Shown here: piece by piece, positions 33,332 to 42,740 of the stretch
Layout of the letters: each line of letters opens with the position of its first letter
Numbering within the stretch: position 1 is the stretch's first letter
Assembly (NCBI GenBank): GCA_000702025.1
Contig: JNKJ01000009.1
Location: forward strand, 219,520-283,519
DNA length: 64,000 nt
Source of the DNA: Blautia schinkii DSM 10518
Lineage (GTDB): Bacteria; Bacillota; Clostridia; Lachnospirales; Lachnospiraceae
Reading direction: 5' to 3'
Translations under genes and position numbers: made by a program
The notes under the pieces: model-generated
The model's database searches: none
What the model was told of the DNA's origin: nothing
The model's input: only the letters and a program-made list of their open reading frames with translations

Positions 33332-34171
33332 TCACCCCTTCACCGCACCGCTCATAAGCCCGTTTTCAATTTTATCCTGGAAAAATACATAAGCAATGAT
33401 CACCGGTATGGTAGTAAGACAGATTCCCGCCATACTGGCACTGTAATCGGTACTGTACTCCCCGAAGAATGCCAACAGCCCCATGGAGATTGTCCCCTTA
33501 TCCTTGTCTGAAATAAAAATCAAAGGAAACAGAAGATTATTCCAAACCTGGATAAAATTAAAAATGGACACACTGATAATTCCCGGCATGGATAAGGGCA
33601 GGATCATCCTGTAAAACACCTGGTAAATACTGGCTCCGTCAATCACCATAGCTTCCTCGAGCTCCGTTGGTATGCTATTCATAAACCCAGTTAAAATGAG
33701 GATTGTCATAGGAAAACAAAAGGCGGCATACAACATGATCAGCACCGGATAATTATTCATAATCCCCAGCTTCCCAAACAAGTAGGACAGAGGAATCAGG
33801 ACTGCCTGTATGGGAATCATCATTCCTGAAATAAAGAGCAGATACATCTTTGATTTTCCTTTAAAGGTAAACCGTGACAGGATATAAGACGCCATTGCCC
33901 CAAAAAGCCCGGCAATCCCCAAGGTTCCCACCGCCAATAGAATCGTATTGAGGAAATATCGTCCAATCCTTCCCACTTCCCAGGCAGTAACATAATTCTC
34001 AAAACGGAGTCTTTTAGGCAAAGCCGTGAAAGAGGAGAAAATCTCCAGATTCCCTTTAAAAGAACAGAAAATCGAAAATATCATAGGATAAACATTTATC
34101 ACCGCCACAATCGTAAACAGTACAAAGGCGATATAGTAGCCGACTGTATGTTTTTTTCTTTTCGTCATCAT
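33332..34171 (-). CDS. Carbohydrate ABC transporter permease (MalG type)
   Basis: 279 aa with six membrane helices. The EAA loop lies near residues 170-190 (LEEAMVIDGASIYQVFYRMI, followed by LPLSMPG). GGGGGGAAA precedes ATG 34171. Forms a heterodimer with the MalF-type protein just upstream. No ATPase is encoded in this locus, so a shared MsmK/UgpC-type ATPase from elsewhere is probably used, as is common in Firmicutes sugar importers. Confidence 0.9.
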   Translation of the reverse strand: MMTKRKKHTVGYYIAFVLFTIVAVINVYPMIFSIFCSFKGNLEIFSSFTALPKRLRFENYVTAWEVGRIGRYFLNTILLAVGTLGIAGLFGAMASYILSRFTFKGKSKMYLLFISGMMIPIQAVLIPLSYLFGKLGIMNNYPVLIMLYAAFCFPMTILILTGFMNSIPTELEEAMVIDGASIYQVFYRMILPLSMPGIISVSIFNFIQVWNNLLFPLIFISDKDKGTISMGLLAFFGEYSTDYSASMAGICLTTIPVIIAYVFFQDKIENGLMSGAVKG

Positions 34172-34180
34172 TTTCCCCCC

Positions 34181-35077
34181 TTAATATTCAATGCTTTCCC
34201 GTTTGTTCATCAGCTTCAGGCTAAACACGGAAACCAGTGCGCTCAACAAGAAAATAACCGTTGCAATAGCACTGCCCGTCCCATAATGCCCATAGCGGTA
34301 AGCCTCATTGTACATTAAAAGCGCCGGGACCACCGTAGAGTTATTGGTTCCGCCTGTAGGTGTCAATATATATACGGTATCAAATATTTTCAGAACACCT
34401 GTGATAACCATGATGGTTGACATCTTAATCGGATCCCAGAGCATGGGGATGTACAGATACCGGATTTTTTTCCAGCCTGTAGCGCCGTCAAGCTGCCCTG
34501 CTTCCATGACAGACTCCGGAACCGAAGTCAGCCCTGCCAGACAGATGATCATATAATACCCCACACTTGTCCAGGTACTCACGATAATAAGGCAGAGCAA
34601 TGAGGTTTTGGGATTTACCAGCCATTGCTGTGTGAAGCTCTGTAATCCGATTTTAATAAGCAGGCTGTTTAAAATCCCTTTTTCCGTAGGAAAGTATATA
34701 AAGTTCCATAAAAGCGCCACTGCTGTCACAGACAGAATCATAGGAATGAAAAAAGCTGCCTTGAAAAATCTCTGTCCGCGCTTAAAATGGTGTATGAAAA
34801 GTCCCAGTCCAAACCCTAACGGTACCTGGAGTAAAACACTGACAATCACATAAATAAATACGTTTTGCAGAGATTTTAAGAACACCGCATTCTGAAATAA
34901 ATTCCTATAATTTTCCAAACCCACAAATTTCAACGGAACAGCCTGTATACCCGGCCAGTCATTAAAAGAAAAAAATATGGACATCACCACCGGTATCACT
35001 TCAAAACACAGATAAAGTACAACTGCCGGAAACAGGAACAAAATAATGGTTTTCTTATTTTTTCTTATTTTTTCCAC
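34181..35077 (-). CDS. Carbohydrate ABC transporter permease (MalF type)
   Basis: 298 aa, six membrane helices. The EAA motif is seen in VMEAGQLDGATGWKKIRYLY near residue 195. It starts with GTG 35077 behind GGAGGGCTATAA. It lies 64 bp after the binding-protein gene, separated from it by a hairpin (35106-35127) that may lower permease expression relative to the binding protein. Confidence 0.9.
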   Translation of the reverse strand: MEKIRKNKKTIILFLFPAVVLYLCFEVIPVVMSIFFSFNDWPGIQAVPLKFVGLENYRNLFQNAVFLKSLQNVFIYVIVSVLLQVPLGFGLGLFIHHFKRGQRFFKAAFFIPMILSVTAVALLWNFIYFPTEKGILNSLLIKIGLQSFTQQWLVNPKTSLLCLIIVSTWTSVGYYMIICLAGLTSVPESVMEAGQLDGATGWKKIRYLYIPMLWDPIKMSTIMVITGVLKIFDTVYILTPTGGTNNSTVVPALLMYNEAYRYGHYGTGSAIATVIFLLSALVSVFSLKLMNKRESIEY

Positions 35078-35105
35078 TTATAGCCCTCCTTTTATTCAGC
35101 AAAAA

Positions 35106-35127
35106 GGAAGGGTGCGGACACCCTTCC
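35106..35127 (-). terminator. Attenuating hairpin between binding protein and permease genes
   Basis: Perfect 9-bp stem GGAAGGGTG/CACCCTTCC with 4-nt loop, followed on the minus strand by TTTTTGC. Probably a partial terminator or mRNA-stabilising element. Confidence 0.65.
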
Positions 35128-35141
35128 CTGTTTCATTCTGC

Positions 35142-36446
35142 TCACGGGCGGTTTGCATCAATGTCTGCCTGAATGGCTGCTGCCGTATCTTCTGCTGACT
35201 CAGACAGCATCATATTCAGTATTCCGTTTCTGGACGTATCCACCAATGTAGAGCAAGTGTCGTAATCAAAGTACTCTCCCACGGATTTTGTAATTGTCCC
35301 TGTGTAATCCACCATATCCTTAAATATTTCCGGTGCATCCTCCGGCGCTGTAATATCCTTATATGGAGCCACGCGCATTGCCGCATCCATACGTTCCTGG
35401 ATTGCTTCGGGAGTGGTCATAAACTTCACAAGCTTTAAGGTTGCCTCTTTTTCTTCCTCGCTCATAGTACCGGAAAGCATCCAGCCAGAAGTATAAATCA
35501 CATGTGTGTCCTCAAATTCCGGCTTATCCTCAAAATACGGGAACGGGAAGAAAGAAATATCATCGAGAATCTCCGATTCACTCGTAAACATCTCAGGGAT
35601 AATAGGACTGCTATGAGAGATCATGGCAACCTCTCCTGTGAGGAACTGATTCATCTGTGTATTATAATCCATTCCCTCAAATCCCTCAGCAAAGGCTCCC
35701 TTATCCTTCAAATCCTTTGTAATCTGAAGACATTCCACAACATCTTCGTCTGTCCAGCTTTTCTCCCCTGTTCCCAGTTGGATAATACCTTCTGTTCCAA
35801 TACGCTTTGCCAGTATATTGTTGAAAATATGTCCCATGACCCAAGTGTTTTTTCCCCCAACCCCAAAAGGTGTGATCCCCGCCTCATTCAGCTTGTCTAT
35901 GGCGTCATATAGGTCATCCATTGTCTGGGGAACCTCCGTGATTCCGGCTTTTTCAAAAAGTGCTTTATTATAGAAGACAGCATCCACATTCAATTCATTT
36001 GGCAATGCATAAATACCTTCCGCACCATAGGCGCTTAAATCATAAGTGTCCAAAGCCCCCTCAAGAAAGGTATTCTTCCACTCCTCATCTGCACTGAGAG
36101 AATCTGTCAGATCAAGGAGCACCCCGTTCTCGGCCCATTCTGTTAAGCCTGCAATAGCCGGATAATAAAAGATATTAGGAGTCTCCCCTGTAGAAAGTGC
36201 TACCTTCAATTTATTATTGTAAGCAGCCTCCTCGTAAATGGAATCATTTTGAACCTCAATCTCAGGGTTTTCCTCCATAAAGCGGGAAATCTGTCCCTCG
36301 TAAACCTTTGCTATAGGAGTATCACCACTGTCACGGCTCATGAACGTTATCTTCACCTTGTCCCCCGATGCCAAAACAGGGGTAACCATTGTTGCTGCCA
36401 AAGCAGCCGCTAACGCCACGCTTAAAATTTTCTTACTCTTTCTCAT
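35142..36446 (-). CDS. Extracellular carbohydrate-binding protein
   Basis: 434 aa of the family-1 sugar-binding type: the opening KVKITFMSRDSGDTPIAKVY, and later NELNVDAVFYNKALFEKAGI typical of these proteins. The signal peptide (residues 1-26) ends TPVLA-SG and has no lipobox cysteine, which is unusual in a monoderm where such proteins are normally lipid-anchored. ATG 36446 follows AAAGGAGG and overlaps the end of the glycosidase gene by 14 bp. Delivers the sugar to the MalFG-type permeases. Confidence 0.9.
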   Translation of the reverse strand: MRKSKKILSVALAAALAATMVTPVLASGDKVKITFMSRDSGDTPIAKVYEGQISRFMEENPEIEVQNDSIYEEAAYNNKLKVALSTGETPNIFYYPAIAGLTEWAENGVLLDLTDSLSADEEWKNTFLEGALDTYDLSAYGAEGIYALPNELNVDAVFYNKALFEKAGITEVPQTMDDLYDAIDKLNEAGITPFGVGGKNTWVMGHIFNNILAKRIGTEGIIQLGTGEKSWTDEDVVECLQITKDLKDKGAFAEGFEGMDYNTQMNQFLTGEVAMISHSSPIIPEMFTSESEILDDISFFPFPYFEDKPEFEDTHVIYTSGWMLSGTMSEEEKEATLKLVKFMTTPEAIQERMDAAMRVAPYKDITAPEDAPEIFKDMVDYTGTITKSVGEYFDYDTCSTLVDTSRNGILNMMLSESAEDTAAAIQADIDANRP

Positions 36447-38484
36447 GTTTTAAATCCTCCTTTTTTCTTTCATTTTCTTGTATAAAACAAATGGCTGTCA
36501 TATGGTGGCCATTTACTTCCGGGATTACAAAGAATACCTGACTGCCCTCCTGAGTGAAAGGAATAGGCGCCTTATCAGGAACACTGTATATTTCTTTTAC
36601 CTGCCTTGGAACTTCCATGGTGATTCTTAAATTGTACAGTGGAATCACATCCTCAACAATCTCCAAATTTTTACATTTTTTCACAGGCACATAGTGTAAG
36701 GTATGTAAAACCACACGGTCTTCCCGTTCCTGTGAAAGAAGATTCAATTGTACGGTAGAGGGACCGTCATGCTTTACCAACGGCTTGGGCAGGAGCCTTG
36801 CAAGTTCATTGGCAAGAAGGCTTTTATACCACTTTGGAGCCCAATTCTGATATGTGGTAAATATGGGATGGATAAAATAAGCGGTGCGGTCTGTCTCCAC
36901 AATCCCCGGGTATTCCTCCCTCCGTCCTGAGGGCGAATGTAGGTGGGAGCAGAAATGCTCATAGGTTCTGTTAAATACCGGAGGCATCACGTTCTGGACA
37001 AAACGCACACCTTCTCCCGCTTCCACAAGGGTTCCTCTGTCATACATCACATGTTCACCATCCGCCATACCTTGGGCCAGATGAGCCTTGGGCCAGATAA
37101 AATCCGGGCTGTAGGGTGCTTCTCCCAAATATGTGATTCCAAGGTCGGTGAGCGTACATTTCTCCTTTTGCTTATCCAAACCGGAATGCCAGGAGGCCAG
37201 CAGCTTCCCCCCTGATTTCACATACTCCCCCAGCTTCTCTGCCAGTTCTTCATCCACCGGAATCACATCCGGCAAAACCAACAGACGGTATTTCCCAAAG
37301 TCAAGAGTGCTGTCAATAAAATCAAACTGATGACCAAGCTCTGTCAACAGTCTGGCTGCACCTTCAGAGGCTCCCGGGATATCCCCTGCTGCCCCTGTGG
37401 CAAAAAATTCTTCTGCGGTAAACACTCCAATCTCCGCCATAGGAACCGCATTTTCACACCACGGCTCCTTTTTCTCCACAGAACCGTAGATCCGGCCAAT
37501 CTGCTTATACATATCCTTATTCAGCTTACCCCAGTAATCCATCTGGTCCCCAATGGTACATTTGCATCCCTGAGCCAGCATAGAGAAAACCTCGTACTCC
37601 ATAGCCGCTTCATTACGGAACGCATGAAAATCACCCCACTCCGTATGGAATCTGCTGGTAAGTCCCAGGCACTCCTTGCCGAAATTTCTCATGTATTTTG
37701 CCGATACGGGAAAGTCCAGATATCCCCATTCCACTCCCGGAAGGGACTCAAAGGAAAAATAGGAATATTCATCCTTCACAGGCTTGTCCAGATACCCCAC
37801 ATGCCCTTTGTTATAGCATACATGGAAATCAGGATCATAGCTTTTGGCAAAGCTTGTCAAATCTCTCACCATATCATAATAAGTCCATCTGGCAAATGCC
37901 TGCCGGTCCTCTTTGTTTGCAGGATCCAGACCCTGTTCTCTCATAAGCTTTTGGCAGGCCGGGCAGCAGCACTCATTCATAAAAGCAGCATCATACCACA
38001 CCCCGTCTCCAGGAATCGTCTCCAAAACCTCTCCAAACTGTTTTTTCAAAAAATCACGGTAAGGTGTATTTACACACAGGTTCTTATAAAAACCAGGTTC
38101 AAAATATCCCTTTCCCTTATAATCCTGAAGCGTCCCCTTTTCGTCTATGCAGATCCACTCCGGGTGAAGGTCCGCCACCCTCTTATTCCACCGGATCGTG
38201 GTATACAAATTCACCTGTATCTTCCGCTTTCTCAATGCTTCTGCCTGCTCTCCGAGAAGATTCCTGTGCGCCAGATGAGGATGAACCATCTCCGGAAACA
38301 GCTTAGAATCATAATATAAATTTCCATGATGCCCACAGCTAAATAGGGTCACTGAGTTTACATGGGCCTCCTCAAGTATACCGGCAAACTCCTCCGCATC
38401 AAATTCCCCGCATACGCCTTTGATGTCCTCACTTGTATGGAAATCAAGATGAATCTGCCGGAAAGGTATTTCTTTTTCTGCCAT
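36433..38484 (-). CDS. GHL6-type glycoside hydrolase with beta-galactosidase trimerisation domain
   Basis: 683 aa. The first 350 residues form a TIM-barrel of the GHL6 class: VNSVTLFSCGHHGNLYYDSK, later GVWYDAAFMNECCCPACQK with a likely catalytic Asp, and FHTEWGDFHAFRNEAAMEYE with an acidic second candidate. A trimerisation-like domain (residues about 370-560, LLVLPDVIPVDEELAEKL) follows, then a beta-rich end. No signal peptide, so it acts in the cytoplasm on imported sugars. GH151 alpha-L-fucosidases share this plan, but the substrate cannot be read from sequence. GGAGGGAGAGAG precedes ATG 38484; first gene of the transporter operon. Confidence 0.75.
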   Translation of the reverse strand: MAEKEIPFRQIHLDFHTSEDIKGVCGEFDAEEFAGILEEAHVNSVTLFSCGHHGNLYYDSKLFPEMVHPHLAHRNLLGEQAEALRKRKIQVNLYTTIRWNKRVADLHPEWICIDEKGTLQDYKGKGYFEPGFYKNLCVNTPYRDFLKKQFGEVLETIPGDGVWYDAAFMNECCCPACQKLMREQGLDPANKEDRQAFARWTYYDMVRDLTSFAKSYDPDFHVCYNKGHVGYLDKPVKDEYSYFSFESLPGVEWGYLDFPVSAKYMRNFGKECLGLTSRFHTEWGDFHAFRNEAAMEYEVFSMLAQGCKCTIGDQMDYWGKLNKDMYKQIGRIYGSVEKKEPWCENAVPMAEIGVFTAEEFFATGAAGDIPGASEGAARLLTELGHQFDFIDSTLDFGKYRLLVLPDVIPVDEELAEKLGEYVKSGGKLLASWHSGLDKQKEKCTLTDLGITYLGEAPYSPDFIWPKAHLAQGMADGEHVMYDRGTLVEAGEGVRFVQNVMPPVFNRTYEHFCSHLHSPSGRREEYPGIVETDRTAYFIHPIFTTYQNWAPKWYKSLLANELARLLPKPLVKHDGPSTVQLNLLSQEREDRVVLHTLHYVPVKKCKNLEIVEDVIPLYNLRITMEVPRQVKEIYSVPDKAPIPFTQEGSQVFFVIPEVNGHHMTAICFIQENERKKEDLKHEKE

Positions 38485-38514
38485 CTCTCTCCCTCCTGTC
38501 TCTCTGATGAAAGT

Positions 38515-38586
38515 ATCTTACCATTTTCCTACTCCCGCGTGAATGTAGATATTTTAGACTGACAGGAAATTTTTTAGATTAACAGA
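38515..38586 (-). promoter_or_regulatory. Activator-type promoter with YesN/AraC direct repeats
   Basis: Read on the plus strand, TTTTAGACTGACAGG (38552-38566) and TTTTAGATTAACAGA (38572-38586) are direct repeats exactly 20 bp apart, and a third TTAGAC core lies near 38599. They end 9 bp upstream of a poor -35 (TTCACG, 38543-38538), which is 17 bp from TAAGAT (38520-38515). This is the expected layout for activation by an AraC-type response regulator. Confidence 0.65.
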
Positions 38587-38634
38587 ATTTTTTGTGTATT
38601 AGACTTCTTATCAGACAAAATCTGAAACATATAA

Positions 38635-38674
38635 AAACTCCCGGTCAAAAAGCTTACGCTTTCTCCGGGAGTTT
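38635..38674 (-). terminator. Terminator after the YesMN-type operon
   Basis: AAACTCCCGG/CCGGGAGTTT, 20-nt loop, then TTTTTAT on the minus strand, directly after the response-regulator stop. Confidence 0.85.
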
Positions 38675-38677
38675 CTA

Positions 38678-40216
38678 TTAATTTCCTATCTCTTCCTGAT
38701 ATTTCGATGGGGTAATACCATAGTGGCTTTTAAAGGTTTTACTGAAATAATATACATCCCCATAGCCAATCTTCTCAGCGATATCCGCCAAGGTCATGCC
38801 AGGATTCTTTTCCATCCACCGCTTCCCTTGCTCCAGTCTTACATTCGTAAGATACCGGCTTAAAGAACAGCCGCATTCTTTTTTGAATATATTGCTCAGA
38901 TAGCTTGGGTTAACCCCTACTGCCTCTGCTGTCAGGTTGAGACTCATATCAAACCTGTGATAGTTTTTGTCAATAAACGCCTTGGCATCCTCCACTTTTT
39001 TCTTTGTGGCAGGAAGCCTTCTGTTCTCAATCATGTCCTGCCCTATAGCCACAAGCCCAAGAAGAATTTCCGCCATTTCCTGAACATTGCCGTTGTCCCC
39101 TTGGCGGGTAAGCTTCCTCTGCCCATCCTTGGTCTTACCGGAGAAATCAATTCCAAGCTCTGTGAGGTACAGAGAAAAATGGACCAAAATATCCATGGCA
39201 ACATAGTAAGCCCCCGGCAAAAGGATGTTTTCCTCATCCATTTTAGAAAAGTAATCCTCTATGGTTAACCGGAACGTTCCATAATCCCTCTTTCGCAAAA
39301 GATACATCAGTTTCTCAGGTTCATATCCCACCTTTTGAAGGAATTCCGACATTGACAATGGCTCATAAAGACACAATTTTCCTAGCTTCTGCCCCTTCTT
39401 CCCTGCCGCATAGGCTTCCTGGTAAGCTTCCCTAAGTCCTTTGGCACCGCTGTGCACCAGACTGACACCTCCGCAGAAATCCCCTCTTTTATTCATTTCT
39501 TCCTGCAGATAAGTATATAAAAACTGAAGTTGAAGCTCCATATCCTTTTCGCCAAAAATCAGGAATACGGAATCCCTGTGAATCGTAAGTTTCTCAAAGC
39601 ATGGAAAATAATCCTGAACCATTTCCTCGACCTCTTCTTCCCGGAGGTCCGTAGCTTCTCTTTCAGGTATTTTCACATAAATTACTGCTATAGGCCGGTC
39701 ATAAAAAAGTCCCATACCCTCCCACATTTCCCTGTCTGTCACAGGCGGTACAATACCGGAAATCTGTTCCAAAAGAAACTGCTCCTTCTGTTTTTGTCCG
39801 ATTTCCTCTTTCATTCTCCTTATAGACTTTTCCTGAATCTGTATTTTCTCCAATTTCCCCCTGCACTTTTGCAGTTCCTCTGTAAGCTCCCTGGGATTCA
39901 CAGGCTTCACCACAAAACTTACCGCTCCAAAGGCCAGGGCTTCCCTGGCGTACTGGAATTCTCCGTAAGCGGTAAGAATGATAATCTGAGTATCCGGCAG
40001 AACAGCCTTCACTCTCCTTGACACCTCTAGCCCATTGACATAAGGGATGTTAATATCCATGATCATAATATCCGGCTTTATTTCAAGGGCTGCCCGCAAA
40101 GCTTCCTCTCCATCCTCAGCTTCTCCTGCAACCACCATCCCCAATGTATCCCAGTCAACGGCCTTTTTTATCAGCTCACGCTGCAGATATTCATCATCTA
40201 CTACAAATACTTTCAT
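38678..40216 (-). CDS. AraC-family response regulator (YesN type)
   Basis: 512 aa. N-terminal receiver domain with acidic pocket DDE at 7-9, phospho-acceptor Asp54 in MIMDINIPYVNG and Lys in FVVKPVNP; a long middle region; C-terminal AraC HTH pair (residues about 410-512): LTAEAVGVNPSYLSNIFKKE, then LADIAEKIGYGDVYYFSKTF. Start ATG 40216 overlaps the kinase stop by 4 bp. Activates sugar uptake genes on phosphorylation by the YesM-type partner; the likely target is the glycosidase-transporter promoter at 38515-38586. Confidence 0.93.
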   Translation of the reverse strand: MKVFVVDDEYLQRELIKKAVDWDTLGMVVAGEAEDGEEALRAALEIKPDIMIMDINIPYVNGLEVSRRVKAVLPDTQIIILTAYGEFQYAREALAFGAVSFVVKPVNPRELTEELQKCRGKLEKIQIQEKSIRRMKEEIGQKQKEQFLLEQISGIVPPVTDREMWEGMGLFYDRPIAVIYVKIPEREATDLREEEVEEMVQDYFPCFEKLTIHRDSVFLIFGEKDMELQLQFLYTYLQEEMNKRGDFCGGVSLVHSGAKGLREAYQEAYAAGKKGQKLGKLCLYEPLSMSEFLQKVGYEPEKLMYLLRKRDYGTFRLTIEDYFSKMDEENILLPGAYYVAMDILVHFSLYLTELGIDFSGKTKDGQRKLTRQGDNGNVQEMAEILLGLVAIGQDMIENRRLPATKKKVEDAKAFIDKNYHRFDMSLNLTAEAVGVNPSYLSNIFKKECGCSLSRYLTNVRLEQGKRWMEKNPGMTLADIAEKIGYGDVYYFSKTFKSHYGITPSKYQEEIGN

Positions 40217-41982
40217 TTCTCCGGCTCCTCTCTCTGGAAATCCACAGGTATCATTATTGTCGCTGTAGTACCTTCCCCTGGTTTGCTGTCCAGAAAAAGC
40301 CCATACTCTTTTCCGAAATAAAGCTGCAGCCTCTGCTGAATATTAAATAAACCATAAGATGATTCTCCTCCGTTGCCGGCGTTTTCCAAGAGTCCCTTAA
40401 GCTTATCCTCAGGGATTCCCACGCCGTTATCTTTCACCTGTATTAACACACTGTCTTTCTCTCTAAAGCCCTTGATGTGTATTTCTCCCCTTCCCTTCAT
40501 TTCCTTAATCCCATGGTAAATGGAATTTTCCACTAAAGGCTGAAGGGTAAGCTTCACAATCCACTCCTTCAGGATTTTCTGGTCAAAGGATATATCATAA
40601 GTAATCTTGCTGCCATAACGGATTTTCTGGATTTGGATATAATTTTCAATGTTTACCAGTTCCTGTTCGATAGGAATCAATGTTTTCCCATCACTAAGCG
40701 AGGTCCTGTAAAACATACCTATGGCATGAATCATGGTAAACGCTTCCTCGGGGCAATCCATTTTAATCAAAGAGCACACACTGTTTAATGTATTATACAA
40801 AAAATGGGGATTGATCTGCGCCTGAAGGGCAGCCAGCTCCGATTTCCTTTTTGAACGCTGTTCCTGATATACTTGGTCTACCAGGTTCTGAATCTGCTGG
40901 GCCATCTTATTAAATTCCTCAGAGAGCATACCGATTTCATCCTGGTATTGCACAGGGACATTCACTGACAAATCCCCTTTTCCAAACCGTTCCATAGTCC
41001 GGGCAAGCTTTGTCAGCGGTCTAGTGATACTATGTGCCATACGGAAGCTAAAATAAGTGCTCAATAAAATTGCCAGAAATCCGACAATGTATAATATACG
41101 TATAATCATATCACCCTGCCGGGTAAGCTGCTCTACAGGGGTAATTCCTATCATCAGCCAGTCAAGAGTAGGTATGACAGAGGCAGTCACCAGATAGCGT
41201 CTGTTATCCATCCGAAAAACTTTTCCTCCTTCCTGTTCCTTTGACGCCCATTTAAAAAATTCCTCATCTCCAAGATAGATGCTGCTGTCCTCATCGTTAT
41301 TTATCTTTACATTCCCATCAAGGTCCGTAATAAAATAGCTTCCTGAATCCCCGTAATTTATATGGGTGAAATTATTTACTAGAAGTTGAGAACGATACTC
41401 AAGCATGATATATCCTTTTATCTTGCCTGAGGTATATTCCCGGTAGGAACGGATATAAGCGATTCCCTTTTCCTGGTACCCGGGAATTTCAAGATCATAT
41501 AAATCCAGCCACTTTTCTCCCACATCCATCTTCTGAATAATGTCAAAAAACTGCTCATACACAGAAGCCTTTGCCCTTATCGGATTACTGTTCACCATAT
41601 TTCCCTCCCAGTCAAAAACCGAGATGCTACTATACTGGTTGTCCGGATAGAGAGCATCCAAATAATCCAGCCTTCTCTCAACCAGGATTTTCTGATTCAG
41701 CCGCCGGGCCGTATCCCTTTCCTCCTCAAGGAACCAATCCTGAATAGATTCATCTGTAAGAAGTACCTTAGCGATTTTTTCCGCATCCTCCAGAATCTCC
41801 TGACTGCTCTCCGAGACAATATCAAATTTCTGCTGATATCCGTCACTGGTAATCTCCAAAACCGACTTTTCAAAAAATATCCGGATTACAAATGTAAAAG
41901 CCAAAATGGATGAAAATATGATTAAAATGCTTAAGAAAGAAAATTTCTTAGCAAGTGAAAGATCATGATATTTTTCTCTCAT
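40213..41982 (-). CDS. Sensor histidine kinase (YesM type)
   Basis: 589 aa. Helix at about 15-38, extracellular Cache-like sensor domain (about 40-295), second helix (about 297-318), HAMP (LTRPLTKLARTMERFGKGDL is close to its consensus), phospho-acceptor His in AALQAQINPHFLYNTLNSV, then HATPase_c (DNGVGIPEDKLKGLL, SYGLFNIQQRLQLYFG). ATG 41982 lies behind AGGAGGGG. It senses an extracellular ligand, probably the sugar or its binding protein, and phosphorylates the YesN-type regulator. Confidence 0.93.
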   Translation of the reverse strand: MREKYHDLSLAKKFSFLSILIIFSSILAFTFVIRIFFEKSVLEITSDGYQQKFDIVSESSQEILEDAEKIAKVLLTDESIQDWFLEEERDTARRLNQKILVERRLDYLDALYPDNQYSSISVFDWEGNMVNSNPIRAKASVYEQFFDIIQKMDVGEKWLDLYDLEIPGYQEKGIAYIRSYREYTSGKIKGYIMLEYRSQLLVNNFTHINYGDSGSYFITDLDGNVKINNDEDSSIYLGDEEFFKWASKEQEGGKVFRMDNRRYLVTASVIPTLDWLMIGITPVEQLTRQGDMIIRILYIVGFLAILLSTYFSFRMAHSITRPLTKLARTMERFGKGDLSVNVPVQYQDEIGMLSEEFNKMAQQIQNLVDQVYQEQRSKRKSELAALQAQINPHFLYNTLNSVCSLIKMDCPEEAFTMIHAIGMFYRTSLSDGKTLIPIEQELVNIENYIQIQKIRYGSKITYDISFDQKILKEWIVKLTLQPLVENSIYHGIKEMKGRGEIHIKGFREKDSVLIQVKDNGVGIPEDKLKGLLENAGNGGESSYGLFNIQQRLQLYFGKEYGLFLDSKPGEGTTATIMIPVDFQREEPEK

Positions 41983-42049
41983 AGTAACAACCCCTCCTGC
42001 CATCTATCTGGTTTCTATCATAACATCCGTATATTTATGTGCGCAATGT

Positions 42050-42105
42050 AAAAAAATTGAAAGCCACTGACAACACTGTTTTATTGTCAATGGCTTCTTT
42101 TTTTA
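42050..42105. terminator. Bidirectional terminator
   Basis: AAGCCACTGACAA (42061-42073) pairs with TTGTCAATGGCTT (42084-42096), one G-T pair, with A and T runs on both sides. Ends the Rpn-remnant transcript. Confidence 0.8.
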
Positions 42106-42669
42106 GATACTGATTTGGCCTTCCAAATCCTGCATCTTCCTTTTTAATTCTTCATTTTCCTTCTTAAGCCTTTGGTATTCTTCATTTTCCTTCTTAAGCC
42201 TTTGGTATTCTTCATTTTCCTTCCTAAGCCTTTCACATTCTTCCTCTGCCTTCGCTCGTTCCGCTTCAAGCTGGCGTCCCCTCTGTTCCAATTCATCAAT
42301 ACGTATCCGATATTTATCCCCGGGCAGCTCCATTGCTCCTTCCAATAATGGCTTCATTTCCTCACAACCTCCTATCTCAAAATAATGCGCATAGAGGTGG
42401 TCATACAACTGGCGTGTCAATTCCCGCAGCTGATCTGCATCCTCCAAAGTAATATTTCCTACCTTCAAGTTCGCTTCTATACTGTAGATTATATCATTCT
42501 GAATAAGCTTCTGCAACTTTTGGAAATTGTCTCTTGAGGGATTTTTACTGATAATATTCTTCAATCTCAGTAATTGAAAAGGGATAAGCACAACAAGCTT
42601 CCGCTGGTTGATTTCAACTTCACCGACGCATCCATCTTGCCGGTTCATCCATCTTGCCGGTTCATCCAT
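42103..42669 (-). pseudogene. 5'-truncated Rpn-family (PD-(D/E)XK) gene with coiled-coil tail
   Basis: The 188-codon frame starts inside a 17-bp minisatellite; its first 17 residues are repeat-encoded. From about residue 18, KLVVLIPFQLLRLKNIISKN and DIIYSIEANLKVGNITLEDA match the C-terminal half of Rpn recombination-promoting nucleases as I know them, while the N-terminal nuclease core is absent. The tail is a coiled coil with a 10-residue repeat (KENEEYQRLK), encoded by three 30-bp units. No good RBS is visible. Probably a decayed gene; expression from within the repeat cannot be excluded. Confidence 0.65.
42151..42240 (-). repeat. 30-bp tandem repeat, three units
   Basis: Units 42151-42180 and 42181-42210 are identical; 42211-42240 has four changes. 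In frame (10 codons), encoding the coiled-coil repeat of the Rpn remnant. Confidence 0.9.
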
Positions 42670-42698
42670 CTTGCCGGTTCATCCATCTCGCCGGTTCA
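42631..42698. repeat. 17-bp minisatellite, four units
   Basis: TCCATCTTGCCGGTTCA repeated at 42631, 42648, 42665 and, with one change, 42682. Unit length is not a multiple of three. It marks the point where the Rpn homology is cut off. Confidence 0.92.
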
Positions 42699-42740
42699 TC
42701 TATTTCACTGTACTAACTGCCATTTCGTCCAATGTACTTT

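Noticed and set aside
37330..38319. 329-codon open frame on the plus strand
   Set aside because: Antisense to the GHL6-type glycosidase gene; no RBS or recognisable domain.
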